NCBI GenBank assembly: GCA_029939995.1
Contig: JAOZRW010000004.1
Span: 74,831-110,893, forward strand
DNA length: 36,063 nt
Direction of reading: 5' to 3'
Origin: Acidimicrobiia bacterium
GTDB lineage: Bacteria; Actinomycetota; Acidimicrobiia; Spongiisociales; UBA5794
This document shows positions 16,521-23,787 of this stretch, one piece after another. The position numbers were made by a program, and so were the translations under genes. The stretch's first letter is position 1. Every line of letters starts with the position of its first letter. Under the pieces are notes generated by a model that worked only from the letters and a program-made list of their open reading frames with translations, did not search any database and had not been told where the DNA came from.

Positions 16521-16587
16521 GGGCTCCTCCTCGGATCGGGACCCGGAAGTGTAGGACACCGGGAGGCGTCGGCAGCGATCCCCGAGC

Positions 16588-18018
16588 TCAGTGCTTCGGG
16601 GTGCCGTCGGTCTGCGTGCCGATCCGGTGGATCTTCATCAGGTTCGTGGAAGCCTGCAGGTTCGGCGGGATTCCCGCGACCATCACCGCCGTGTCACCGG
16701 TGGATGCGATGCCCTGCTCGAGCAGATACCGCTCGGCGAAGGTGAGCATCTCATCGGTCGAGTTGTGGATCGGGGTTCGCAGCGGTGTGATCCCTCCGTA
16801 GATGCTCATGACCCGGTACGTCGCCTCGTGAGGGGTGAACGCGTACACGTCGGCCCTCGGACGGTACTTCGACAGGAGGCGCGCAGTAGAGCCCGACTCG
16901 GTGAAGGCGACGATGACGTCGATCCCCAGCCGGTCTGCGGTCTCCACGGCGGCGCGGGCGACGGCGGACGAGTACGGGGCGGCGTCGTGGACTTCGGCTC
17001 CCTGACCCGAGAACTCGAACTCGGGGCATCGCTCCGCCTCGCGGCTGATGGCATCCATCGCGCGAACTGCTGCGACCGGATGTGCCCCGATCGCCGTCTC
17101 CGCCGAGAGCATCACGGCGTCCGTCCCTTCGAGAACCGATCCGTAGATGTCGCTCACTTCCGCTCGCGTCGGCCGCGGGCTGGTGATCATCGACTCGAGC
17201 ATCTCGGTTGCCGTGATCGTGAACTTCCCCACGGCGTTCGTTCGCGTGAGGATCTCCTTCTGCGCCCTCGGAACGGCTTCGAGTTGCAGCTCGATCCCGA
17301 GGTCACCGCGAGCCACCATCGCCCCGTCGGCTTCGGTGAGGATGTCGTCGAGATTGGCGTAGCCGTCCGCCGTCTCGATCTTCGCGACGACCGGTTTCGA
17401 CCCGGCGAGGAGACGGATCTCCCGGATGTGGGCTCCCGAGGACACGAACGACGCCGCAACAAGATCGAAGCCGAGCTCGCGGCCGAACGCCAGGTCTTCC
17501 ACGTCCTTCTCCGTGATCACCGGCACATCGGTGGTCGATCCGGGAAAGGCCGCACCCTTGTGGTCGCGAAGCGTGCCGCCGATCGTGACCCGCGCCCGGG
17601 CCTCGCCCCCTGTGAAGTCCGTGACTTCGAGCCGGATCATCCCGTCGGCGAGCACGACCGCCGAGCCGGGTTGAAGGTCGACGTGATCGAGGTAGGCGAT
17701 CGGGATCCTGCCCGCATCGCCCGTTCCCTCTCCCGGTGCGAGAGCGACCTCCGTCCCCTCTTCGAGCAGCACCGCTCCGCCCGGGAACGTGCCGACGCGG
17801 ATCTTCGGGCCCTGGATGTCCTGCATCGTCGCGATCGGAACACCCATCTCGGACGACACGGTCCGGACCCACTCGTAGCGGCGGAGATGATCCGCGTGAG
17901 ACCCGTGCGAGAAGTTGAACCTCGCGACGTTCATGCCCGCCCCGGTGAGGTCCCGTATCCCGTCGAGCGAATCTACGCCGGGTCCGAGCGTCGCCACGAT
18001 CTTCGTTTTTCTTCGCAC
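16588..18018 (-). CDS. pyk: Pyruvate kinase
   Basis: A 476-residue pyruvate kinase, the last ATP-forming step of glycolysis (phosphoenolpyruvate + ADP to pyruvate + ATP). Seen: the N-terminus RRKTKIVATLGPGVDS, GMNVARFNFSHGSH, the catalytic-barrel motifs MQDIQGPKIRVG and MVARGDLGIELQ, the metal/K+ region and VMLSAETAIGAHPV, and the C-terminal domain with FTESGSTARLLSKYRP. Length is normal. The GTG at 16-18 of the 180xx block (18016-18018) is preferred to GTG 18045 because it gives the usual MRRTKIV-type start and has TATCGT 6 nt upstream. Divergent from the amino-acid binding protein. Confidence 0.93.
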   Translation of the reverse strand: MRRKTKIVATLGPGVDSLDGIRDLTGAGMNVARFNFSHGSHADHLRRYEWVRTVSSEMGVPIATMQDIQGPKIRVGTFPGGAVLLEEGTEVALAPGEGTGDAGRIPIAYLDHVDLQPGSAVVLADGMIRLEVTDFTGGEARARVTIGGTLRDHKGAAFPGSTTDVPVITEKDVEDLAFGRELGFDLVAASFVSSGAHIREIRLLAGSKPVVAKIETADGYANLDDILTEADGAMVARGDLGIELQLEAVPRAQKEILTRTNAVGKFTITATEMLESMITSPRPTRAEVSDIYGSVLEGTDAVMLSAETAIGAHPVAAVRAMDAISREAERCPEFEFSGQGAEVHDAAPYSSAVARAAVETADRLGIDVIVAFTESGSTARLLSKYRPRADVYAFTPHEATYRVMSIYGGITPLRTPIHNSTDEMLTFAERYLLEQGIASTGDTAVMVAGIPPNLQASTNLMKIHRIGTQTDGTPKH

Positions 18019-18024
18019 GACCTC

Positions 18025-18030
18025 ACGATA
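18025..18030 (-). promoter_or_regulatory. -10 box (TATCGT) for pyk
   Basis: On the minus strand TATCGT ends 6 nt before the GTG at 18018. It supports that start and predicts a leaderless transcript. Confidence 0.45.
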
Positions 18031-18051
18031 CCGTTGGTCGCCCACGCAAAG

Positions 18052-18116
18052 GTGACAGGCGACCCCGGCAGCGAGTAGCCTTTGATACTGATCCCAACCG
18101 TGGGATCGCTAGGAGG
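18052..18116 (+). promoter_or_regulatory. Promoter, 5' stem-loop and strong ribosome site of the binding-protein gene
   Basis: GTGACA (18052-18057) and TAGCCT (18076-18081) are 18 bp apart and form a plausible -35/-10 pair. The expected start near 18088-18090 would place a 7-bp stem-loop, GATCCCA-ACCG-TGGGATC (18090-18107), at the very 5' end of the mRNA, followed by AGGAGG (18111-18116). The hairpin could stabilise the message, or the palindrome could be an operator. Confidence 0.45.
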
Positions 18117-18120
18117 AATG

Positions 18121-18900
18121 ATGCGAAAGTTCACGAAGCTACTGCTCGTTGCGCTCGCCGTGATGCTCGTCGCCGCGGCCTGCTCATCGAGCTCATCCGG
18201 TGAGGATCTGGGCGGCCGGACCGTCAAGGTCGCCGTCGAGAACGCCTACCCGCCGTACAACTTCATCCCAGAAGGAAGCGACGTCGGCCAGGGGTGGGAC
18301 TACGACGCGTGGAACGAGATCTGCAAGCGTCTCGACTGTAAGGCCGAGTTCGTCGAAGCCGGATGGCCGGATGTCATCGTCGAGACCGGTCAGGGCCAGT
18401 ACGACACTGCGGCCGACGGCATCTCGATCACCGACGAGCGCAAGGAAGTCGTCGCATTCTCGGACCCGTACATGACCATCGAGCAGAAGCTCATGGTCCG
18501 CAAGGACGAGACCCGGTTCAGCACGCTCGACGAGTTCGTCGTCGGTGACTACCGGCTCGGCACCCAGGTCGGGACGACCAACTACGAGCTCGCAGTCGAA
18601 CTGCTCGGAGGCGATAACCGGATCGATGCGTACGACCAGTTCGGTGTCGCCGTCCAGGCGCTCATCAACGGTGACGTCGATGCCGTGATCATCGATGACA
18701 CGGCCGGTCAGGGGTACAAGGGAGCGAATCAGGAGGCCGTCAAGCTCCTCGACGACTCCCTGCAGTCCGATCCGCTCGGGTTCATCTTCCCGAAGGACAG
18801 CGACCTGATCGAGCCCGTCAACAAGGTGCTCAAGGAGATGAAGGACGACGGGACGCTGGACGAGTTGGCAAACAAGTGGTTCGTCGAGTTCGAAGGCTGA
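18121..18900 (+). CDS. Amino-acid ABC transporter substrate-binding lipoprotein
   Basis: A 259-residue family-3 extracellular solute-binding protein (polar amino acid type). Residues 1-20 form a lipoprotein signal with lipobox VAAAC (Cys21), a Ser-rich linker follows, and the mature part has [15 protein letters not shown], a family signature near [13 protein letters not shown], and [23 protein letters not shown], where the ligand-binding Arg/Asp region lies. It captures an amino acid outside the membrane and hands it to the permease at 19017. Two adjacent ATGs exist; 18121 is chosen for its 4-nt distance from AGGAGG. The gene is separated from the permease by a strong hairpin that could make the binding protein more abundant. 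Confidence 0.9.
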   Translation: MRKFTKLLLVALAVMLVAAACSSSSSGEDLGGRTVKVAVENAYPPYNFIPEGSDVGQGWDYDAWNEICKRLDCKAEFVEAGWPDVIVETGQGQYDTAADGISITDERKEVVAFSDPYMTIEQKLMVRKDETRFSTLDEFVVGDYRLGTQVGTTNYELAVELLGGDNRIDAYDQFGVAVQALINGDVDAVIIDDTAGQGYKGANQEAVKLLDDSLQSDPLGFIFPKDSDLIEPVNKVLKEMKDDGTLDELANKWFVEFEG

Positions 18901-18922
18901 TCTGAACCAGTCGATCGAGATG

Positions 18923-18952
18923 GAAGCGCCGGGCCTGCGGGTCCGGCGCTTC
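18923..18952 (+). terminator. Intercistronic stem-loop (partial terminator or mRNA-stabilising hairpin)
   Basis: A 10-bp perfect stem GAAGCGCCGG / CCGGCGCTTC (18923-18932 with 18943-18952) extends inward by three more pairs including one G-U, leaving a 4-nt loop. It is not followed by a T run. Its place between binding protein and permease suits partial termination or 3'-end protection, giving more binding protein than permease. Confidence 0.6.
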
Positions 18953-19016
18953 TGCATGTGCGCTCCGTCTCTCTTTGTGCCAACCTCCAGGATCGACGGC
19001 CGACCAGGGAGCAGAC

Positions 19017-19823
19017 ATGGAAACAGTCGAAGAACCGACGATCGACCCTCTGCCACCCGGCGCCACAACCCGGTGGACGTTCGGAGGTCTCCCGTGGTGG
19101 CTCGTCGGAATCATCGCAACGATCGCTCTGATCGGGTTCCAGATCTTCACCAACGAGACGTGGCAACAGGGCTTCTCGTTCATCAGCGGAGGCATCACCC
19201 TGACGCTGCTCGTCACCCTCGGCGGCTTCGTGATCGCCATCGTGCTCGGCCTCGTGATCGGCCTGGCCCGCCTCTCACACAACAAGATCCTGCAGAACCT
19301 GGCGATGTACTACATCGAAGTGATCCGCGGCGTCCCGGTGCTCGTCACGATCCTGTTCATCTCGATCGTCGGCTTCGGCCAACTGTGGCCGGACGACATC
19401 ATCGGCATCGACAAACCGAATAAGGCGCTCAGAGGAACCCTCGCGCTCGGCATCATCTACGCCGCATTCATCGCAGAGGTGTTCCGGGCGGGAATCGAGT
19501 CGATTCCCAACGGCCAACGCGAGGCCGGGATGTCGATCGGATTGTCCAAGCGGCAGATCCTGCGGTTCATCGTGCTCCCCCAGGCGATCAGGAACATCAT
19601 GCCGGCGCTCGGAAACGACCTGATCGCCCTGCTGAAGGACTCGTCGCTCGTATCGGTGATCGCCGTTCGCGAGCTCACACAGATGACGAAACTCTGGACG
19701 GGGAGTTCGTTCCAGTTCTTACCCGGATACCTGATCCTCACGGCGTTCTACCTGACGTTGACCGTCTCGCTCAGCCTTCTGCTCCGCTGGTACGAGCGGC
19801 ACATCGCCACGCCCGGACACTGA
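19017..19823 (+). CDS. Amino-acid ABC transporter permease
   Basis: A 268-residue inner-membrane permease of the HisMQ/GlnP type. After a polar 22-residue start come about five helices; the central part GGITLTLLVTLGGFVIAIVLGLVIG and YYIEVIRGVPVLVTILF is the typical opening of these permeases, and EAGMSIGLSKRQILRFIVLPQAIRN is the EAA loop that docks the ATPase. Polar amino acid importers need a GlnQ-type ATPase, which is not in this window; the ATPase at 21706-22920 is of the sugar type. ATG at 19017 has GGGAG 6 nt upstream. Its stop overlaps the next gene's ATG by one base (TGATG). Confidence 0.9.
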   Translation: METVEEPTIDPLPPGATTRWTFGGLPWWLVGIIATIALIGFQIFTNETWQQGFSFISGGITLTLLVTLGGFVIAIVLGLVIGLARLSHNKILQNLAMYYIEVIRGVPVLVTILFISIVGFGQLWPDDIIGIDKPNKALRGTLALGIIYAAFIAEVFRAGIESIPNGQREAGMSIGLSKRQILRFIVLPQAIRNIMPALGNDLIALLKDSSLVSVIAVRELTQMTKLWTGSSFQFLPGYLILTAFYLTLTVSLSLLLRWYERHIATPGH

Positions 19824-20440
19824 TGATCGCAGCGGTCCGGACGTTCATCCCGATCCGGTCGTTCGACGGGATGAGCCGGCTCGGATCGGTGATCGGGCCG
19901 GCCGATCGCCGGGTCCTCGCGATGCGGCTCGCCCGGCGGACGGTTTCCGCCTGTCGCGAGGCGGGGACGATCGTCTCGGTGATCACGAACGATGCCGCCG
20001 TCCGTCGGTGGGCCGACGAACTCGGTGTCGCGTGGATCGCCGAGCCCTCACCGGAAGGTCTCGACGCAGCCGCCCGCACGGGCGTCGCTTCCGCCGCGGG
20101 TGACCCGTGGCTGGTAATCCATGCAGACCTGCCCGCCGTCGGACCCGACGATGTTCGCGCGGCGTGTTCGATGGTGCCGTCGGACACGGTCCTCGCTCCT
20201 TCGCACGACGGGGGAACGTCGCTGATCGGCGGGACGCTGTCCGATTTTCCGTTCCGTTACGGGCCGGGCAGCTTCCACCGGCACGTCTCGGCCCTCGGCG
20301 GACATGCCGCGGTTCTCATCCGCCCCGGCCTCGCCCTCGATCTCGACCGACCCCGGGACCTGGACGCCTTCCGGCGGCTCGGTCATCTCGCCGACTCGCG
20401 GTACAACGCACCCGGTTCCACGGCCGGAGACGGACGGTAG
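19823..20440 (+). CDS. cofC: 2-phospho-L-lactate (or phosphoenolpyruvate) guanylyltransferase, CofC/FbiD family
   Basis: A 205-residue nucleotidyltransferase of coenzyme F420 synthesis. It resembles CofC/FbiD, which joins GTP with 2-phospholactate or phosphoenolpyruvate. Seen: the N-terminus VRTFIPIRSFDGMSRL (P-x-K/R substrate loop), VITNDAAVRRWADELG, LVIHADLPAVGPDDV with the metal-binding Asp, LAPSHDGGTSLIGG, and FRYGPGSFHRHVSALG. These match the family in order and spacing. It overlaps the permease stop by one base, so it is translated from the same message, an unusual partner for an amino-acid importer. No other F420 genes are nearby. Which phospho-acid it uses cannot be read from sequence. 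Confidence 0.85.
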   Translation: MIAAVRTFIPIRSFDGMSRLGSVIGPADRRVLAMRLARRTVSACREAGTIVSVITNDAAVRRWADELGVAWIAEPSPEGLDAAARTGVASAAGDPWLVIHADLPAVGPDDVRAACSMVPSDTVLAPSHDGGTSLIGGTLSDFPFRYGPGSFHRHVSALGGHAAVLIRPGLALDLDRPRDLDAFRRLGHLADSRYNAPGSTAGDGR

Positions 20441-20520
20441 GCTGACGGCGCGAGCACCGCCGGCGCGAACACCGTCCTGCGGCGCTCTTCCACCCCCGCC
20501 CGCACGACAAGGAGATCCAG

Positions 20521-21618
20521 ATGGCCACTCGAACGCTCGTCCTCGGTGCGGGAATCGTCGGATCCGCTGCAGTCTGGGATCTCGTTCGCCGCGGCCATTC
20601 GGTCACGGTGGCAGACGCCGATGGAGAAGCGGCGGACTCGGTGGCCCGGGAGTTCGGGGCGACCGCAGGCCGGGTCGACGTCGCCGACGAGTCCGCGCTC
20701 ATCGACCTCATCGACGGGTTCGACGCCGTCGTCTCGGCCGTTCCCTACCGGTTCGGTCTCGGCGTCGCCACCGCAGCGATCCGTGCGGGAGCTCACTACG
20801 TGGATTTCGGCGGCAACCCGACGGTCGTCGCGAGCCAGGCCGAGTTGCATGAGGACGCCGTCGAGGCGGGCGTGCTCGTCGTTCCGGATTGCGGCCTCGC
20901 TCCCGGCCTCGCGAACGTGATGGCCGAATATCTGATCGCCACAACGCCCGGCCATCCCCGTTCCGTGCAGATGCGGGTGGGTGCCCTGCCGCGGGTACCG
21001 GTCGGAACGCTCGGCTATCAACTGGCGTTCAGCCCTGCCGGGTTGGTCAACGAGTACGCCGAGCCGTGCGAGGTCATCGAGGACGGTGTCTACCGCACCG
21101 TCGATCCGCTGACCCGGTTCGAGGACGTCGCATGGGAGGGCTGGGGCCCCCTCGAGGCCTTCTCAACGGCCGGCGGCACGTCGACGATGTGCGTCGTCCA
21201 TGAGGGGTCCGTCGACGATCTCGAGTACAAGACGCTCAGGTTCCCCGGTCACGGGAGAATCTTCGCCGCGATCCGGGAACTCGGTCTCTTCGACGAAACC
21301 GGCGATCCGTCGCCCCGATCGGTGCTGCTCGAAGCACTGGAACGCACGCTCCCCCGCAGCGACGACGATCTCGTCCTCGTCCGGGTGTGGATCGAGACGG
21401 ATGAGGCGACGCGCATCCTCGAGATCGAAGACGTTCACGACGGGAGGTTCTCGGCCCTGGCGCGCACGACGGCATTCCCCGCGACCGCGCTCGTCGACCT
21501 CGTCACCCGTCGGGAGATCCTCGAAACCGGCGTCCACACGATGCACCGCGCCGTCGACGGCCCCGCGCTCTTCGAAGCCCTCGAGCCGGTCGGCATCATC
21601 GTCGCGGAACGCACCTGA
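20521..21618 (+). CDS. Saccharopine dehydrogenase family protein, L-lysine 6-dehydrogenase-like
   Basis: A 365-residue NAD(P)-dependent enzyme. The N-terminal Rossmann motif LVLGAGIVGSAAVWDLV is followed by DAVVSAVPYRFGLGVATAAIRAGAHYVDFGG, VVPDCGLAPGLANVMAEYL, a segment GPLEAFSTAGGTST and LEYKTLRFPGH; this succession closely follows bacterial L-lysine dehydrogenase (forming allysine and then piperideine-6-carboxylate) within the saccharopine dehydrogenase family. Lysine breakdown is therefore the best guess; a saccharopine or related reductase is possible. ATG at 20521 has AAGGAG 6 nt upstream. It follows cofC by 80 bp. The downstream hairpin at 21664-21682 probably ends the transcript. Confidence 0.8.
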   Translation: MATRTLVLGAGIVGSAAVWDLVRRGHSVTVADADGEAADSVAREFGATAGRVDVADESALIDLIDGFDAVVSAVPYRFGLGVATAAIRAGAHYVDFGGNPTVVASQAELHEDAVEAGVLVVPDCGLAPGLANVMAEYLIATTPGHPRSVQMRVGALPRVPVGTLGYQLAFSPAGLVNEYAEPCEVIEDGVYRTVDPLTRFEDVAWEGWGPLEAFSTAGGTSTMCVVHEGSVDDLEYKTLRFPGHGRIFAAIRELGLFDETGDPSPRSVLLEALERTLPRSDDDLVLVRVWIETDEATRILEIEDVHDGRFSALARTTAFPATALVDLVTRREILETGVHTMHRAVDGPALFEALEPVGIIVAERT

Positions 21619-21663
21619 CCCGGGTTCGCGGATCCCGGGCCGCGCGTGCGACCCGGCATCTGC

Positions 21664-21682
21664 CCGGCGTCGAGGACGCCGG
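21664..21682. terminator. Hairpin between convergent genes
   Basis: CCGGCGTC-GAG-GACGCCGG is a perfect 8-bp stem with a 3-nt loop in the 87-bp gap between convergent genes. It lacks a T run on either strand. It is placed to act as a two-way terminator. Confidence 0.5.
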
Positions 21683-21705
21683 AGCGGCCGACGTACGTCT
21701 GACCG

Positions 21706-22920
21706 TCAGCTGCTCTTCAGGCCGATGCGGTCGCCGGTCTCCGGGTCGAAGAAGTGGATCTTGGCGGTGTCGACGACCAGCTTGATCGTGGACCCGTTCG
21801 GAACTTCGATGTCGGGGCTCACGCGGGCGCTGAACTTCGTTTGCTCACCGAGGCTCGACGAGTCGGCTCCCGAATCGGCGAGCAACTCCTCGATGTCCGG
21901 GGTGATCACAGGAGGCTCCGGAAGCATGAAGTGCACGTAGGTCTCGGACCCGAGCATCTCGTTGACGTCGGTCACGACTTCGATCGTGTGATCGGGGTCG
22001 TCCGGCAGCATCCCGGCGTTCTCGAACTCGCCGGGGCGGATGCCGACGACGAGTTGTTTGTTCATGTGCTTCTCGAGACCGGGGTGACGATCGAGTGCAG
22101 GCTGAGCGATCTTTATCTTTCTCCCGGCGAACGAGCACCACACGTCGCCGTTCTCGGATGAGAGCGTCCCGTAGATCATGTTCATCGCGGGGCTGCCGAT
22201 GAATCCCGCCACGAACAGGTTGACGGGCTCGTTGAACAACTCGGTCGGTGCCGCCACCTGCTGCATGTTGTACGGGCGCTTCGCCGACACAGGACGCATG
22301 ACCGCGACACGGTGCCCGAGCGTCATCGCCTCGACCTGATCGTGCGTGACGTAGACGGTCGTTGTTCCGAGCCGGTTGTGGAGGCGTCCGAGCTCGGTAC
22401 GCATCTGCACGCGGAGTTTCGCATCCAGGTTCGAGAGCGGCTCGTCCATGAGGAACGCCATCGGCTCACGCACGATCGCACGTCCCATCGCGACACGCTG
22501 GCGTTGACCGCCGGACAGTGCCTTCGGCTTGCGATCGAGGAACTCGGTGATCTCGAGGACCTCGGCGGCATCCATGACCCGCCGCTTGATTTCGTCCTTC
22601 GGCGTCTTGCGGAGCTTGAGGCCGAACGCCATGTTGTCGTACACCGACATGTGCGGATAGAGGGCGTAATTCTGGAACACCATCGCGATGTCCCGGTCCT
22701 TCGGTGCGACGTCGTTCACGAGGCGGTCACCGATGTAGAGCTTGCCCTCGGTGATCTCTTCGAGACCGGCGATCATCCGCAGCACGGTCGACTTTCCGCA
22801 ACCGGACGGCCCGACGAGTACGAGGAACTCTCCGTCGTGGATCTCGAGATCGACCTGGCCGACGGCACGGGTCCCATCCGGGTAGATCTTTCCAATGTCC
22901 TCGAGTTTGATCTCCGCCAC
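21706..22920 (-). CDS. Carbohydrate ABC transporter ATP-binding protein (MalK/UgpC/MsiK-like)
   Basis: A 404-residue ABC ATPase. Walker A is VGPSGCGKST, Q-loop VFQNYALYPHMSV, signature LSGGQRQR, Walker B FLMDEPLSNLD, H-loop VTHDQ. The C-terminal region beyond about 240 is the regulatory OB-fold (TOBE) domain with GIRPGEF, as in MalK, UgpC and Streptomyces MsiK. No binding protein or permease accompanies it, so like MsiK it may serve several sugar importers encoded elsewhere. An insertion SAKRPYNM lies just before QQVAAPTELF, where MalK proteins normally read DG-x-I-x-Q. GTG at 22918-22920 has AAGGAG 6 nt upstream and gives the usual family start. Confidence 0.9.
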   Translation of the reverse strand: MAEIKLEDIGKIYPDGTRAVGQVDLEIHDGEFLVLVGPSGCGKSTVLRMIAGLEEITEGKLYIGDRLVNDVAPKDRDIAMVFQNYALYPHMSVYDNMAFGLKLRKTPKDEIKRRVMDAAEVLEITEFLDRKPKALSGGQRQRVAMGRAIVREPMAFLMDEPLSNLDAKLRVQMRTELGRLHNRLGTTTVYVTHDQVEAMTLGHRVAVMRPVSAKRPYNMQQVAAPTELFNEPVNLFVAGFIGSPAMNMIYGTLSSENGDVWCSFAGRKIKIAQPALDRHPGLEKHMNKQLVVGIRPGEFENAGMLPDDPDHTIEVVTDVNEMLGSETYVHFMLPEPPVITPDIEELLADSGADSSSLGEQTKFSARVSPDIEVPNGSTIKLVVDTAKIHFFDPETGDRIGLKSS

Positions 22921-22948
22921 TTCCGGCTCCTTGGCTAGCTCCGGGCAC

Positions 22949-22954
22949 ATCGTA
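22949..22954 (-). promoter_or_regulatory. -10 box (TACGAT) for the ABC ATPase gene
   Basis: TACGAT on the minus strand lies 28 nt before the GTG at 22920, leaving room for a short leader with the AAGGAG site. Confidence 0.4.
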
Positions 22955-23004
22955 CCACTGCCGCGAAGCAGGCGGTATGAGCGTCAGACCGTTCCCTCGC
23001 TGGC

Positions 23005-23010
23005 TATGGT
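23005..23010 (+). promoter_or_regulatory. -10 box (TATGGT) for the SDR gene, leaderless
   Basis: TATGGT ends 6 nt before the ATG at 23017 with no ribosome site between. Confidence 0.45.
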
Positions 23011-23016
23011 GGACCT

Positions 23017-23733
23017 ATGACCGAATCGAATATCGCCATCGTCACCGGGGGGTCCGGCTCGGTTGGCCGGGCGCTGCTCCCGTTGCTCGTCCAGCGGGGT
23101 TTCAAACTCGGTGTCTCATACATCGTCCCCGAACAGGCAGCCAAGCTCGAAGGTGAGCTCGATCTTCCGGAAGAGCAGTTGCTGCTCCGCCGGGTCGACG
23201 CGGTCGACTCCGCGGCAACGAGCCGATTCATCCAGGAGACCGTCGACACGTTCGGACCTCCCAACGTCCTCGTCTGCCTCGTCGGCGGCTGGGCCGGGGG
23301 ACGCGACGTGCATGAAACCGACGACGTGCGGTTCGACCGGATGATCGATCTGAACCTCCGCTCGACCTTCAACGCCGTCCGGGCGGCGATCCCCTTCATG
23401 CAGAAGCTGGATTGGGGCAGGATCGTCATGCTGGGCAGCAGACAGGCGATCGATCCTCCCGCCGGTCAGGCCGCCTACAACATCGCGAAGGCCGGTGTCA
23501 TCGCCCTCGGCAAGTCCGTTTCGCGTGAGTTGAACGACACGAACGTGACCTGCAACGTCCTCCTCCCGTCCGTCATCGACACGGAGCGGACTCGAGCGGC
23601 GCTCCCCTACTCGGACTACGTCAACTGGCCCAAGCCGGCCGAGATCGCGAACGTCATCGACTTCCTCACGAGTCACCGTTCCGCCGTGATCGACGGCGCG
23701 CAGATCCCCGTCTGGGGCGCGGCCGAGTTCTAG
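23017..23733 (+). CDS. Short-chain dehydrogenase/reductase (SDR)
   Basis: A 238-residue classical SDR. The cofactor loop is VTGGSGSVGRALL near residue 9, the strand NVLVCLVGGWAGG replaces the usual NNAG motif, the catalytic Ser is in IVMLGSRQAID, and the active-site pair is YNIAK (Tyr and Lys). The C-terminal part ...VIDTERTRAALP is normal for NAD(P)-dependent oxidoreductases acting on alcohols or ketones. The missing NNAG Asn is notable, because that Asn helps the proton relay in many SDRs. Substrate unknown. ATG at 23017 is 6 nt from a TATGGT box. It precedes the cholesterol oxidase-like gene by 54 bp, on the same strand. Confidence 0.85.
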   Translation: MTESNIAIVTGGSGSVGRALLPLLVQRGFKLGVSYIVPEQAAKLEGELDLPEEQLLLRRVDAVDSAATSRFIQETVDTFGPPNVLVCLVGGWAGGRDVHETDDVRFDRMIDLNLRSTFNAVRAAIPFMQKLDWGRIVMLGSRQAIDPPAGQAAYNIAKAGVIALGKSVSRELNDTNVTCNVLLPSVIDTERTRAALPYSDYVNWPKPAEIANVIDFLTSHRSAVIDGAQIPVWGAAEF

Positions 23734-23774
23734 GAGCCGACCGGCAACCGGAGAGGCCGTGGTGACGGGGCGGC

Positions 23775-23780
23775 TACGAT
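23775..23780 (+). promoter_or_regulatory. -10 box (TACGAT) for the oxidase gene, leaderless
   Basis: TACGAT ends 7 nt before the ATG at 23788. It suggests a separate leaderless transcript in addition to any read-through from the SDR gene. Confidence 0.45.
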
Positions 23781-23787
23781 CTGCGCC

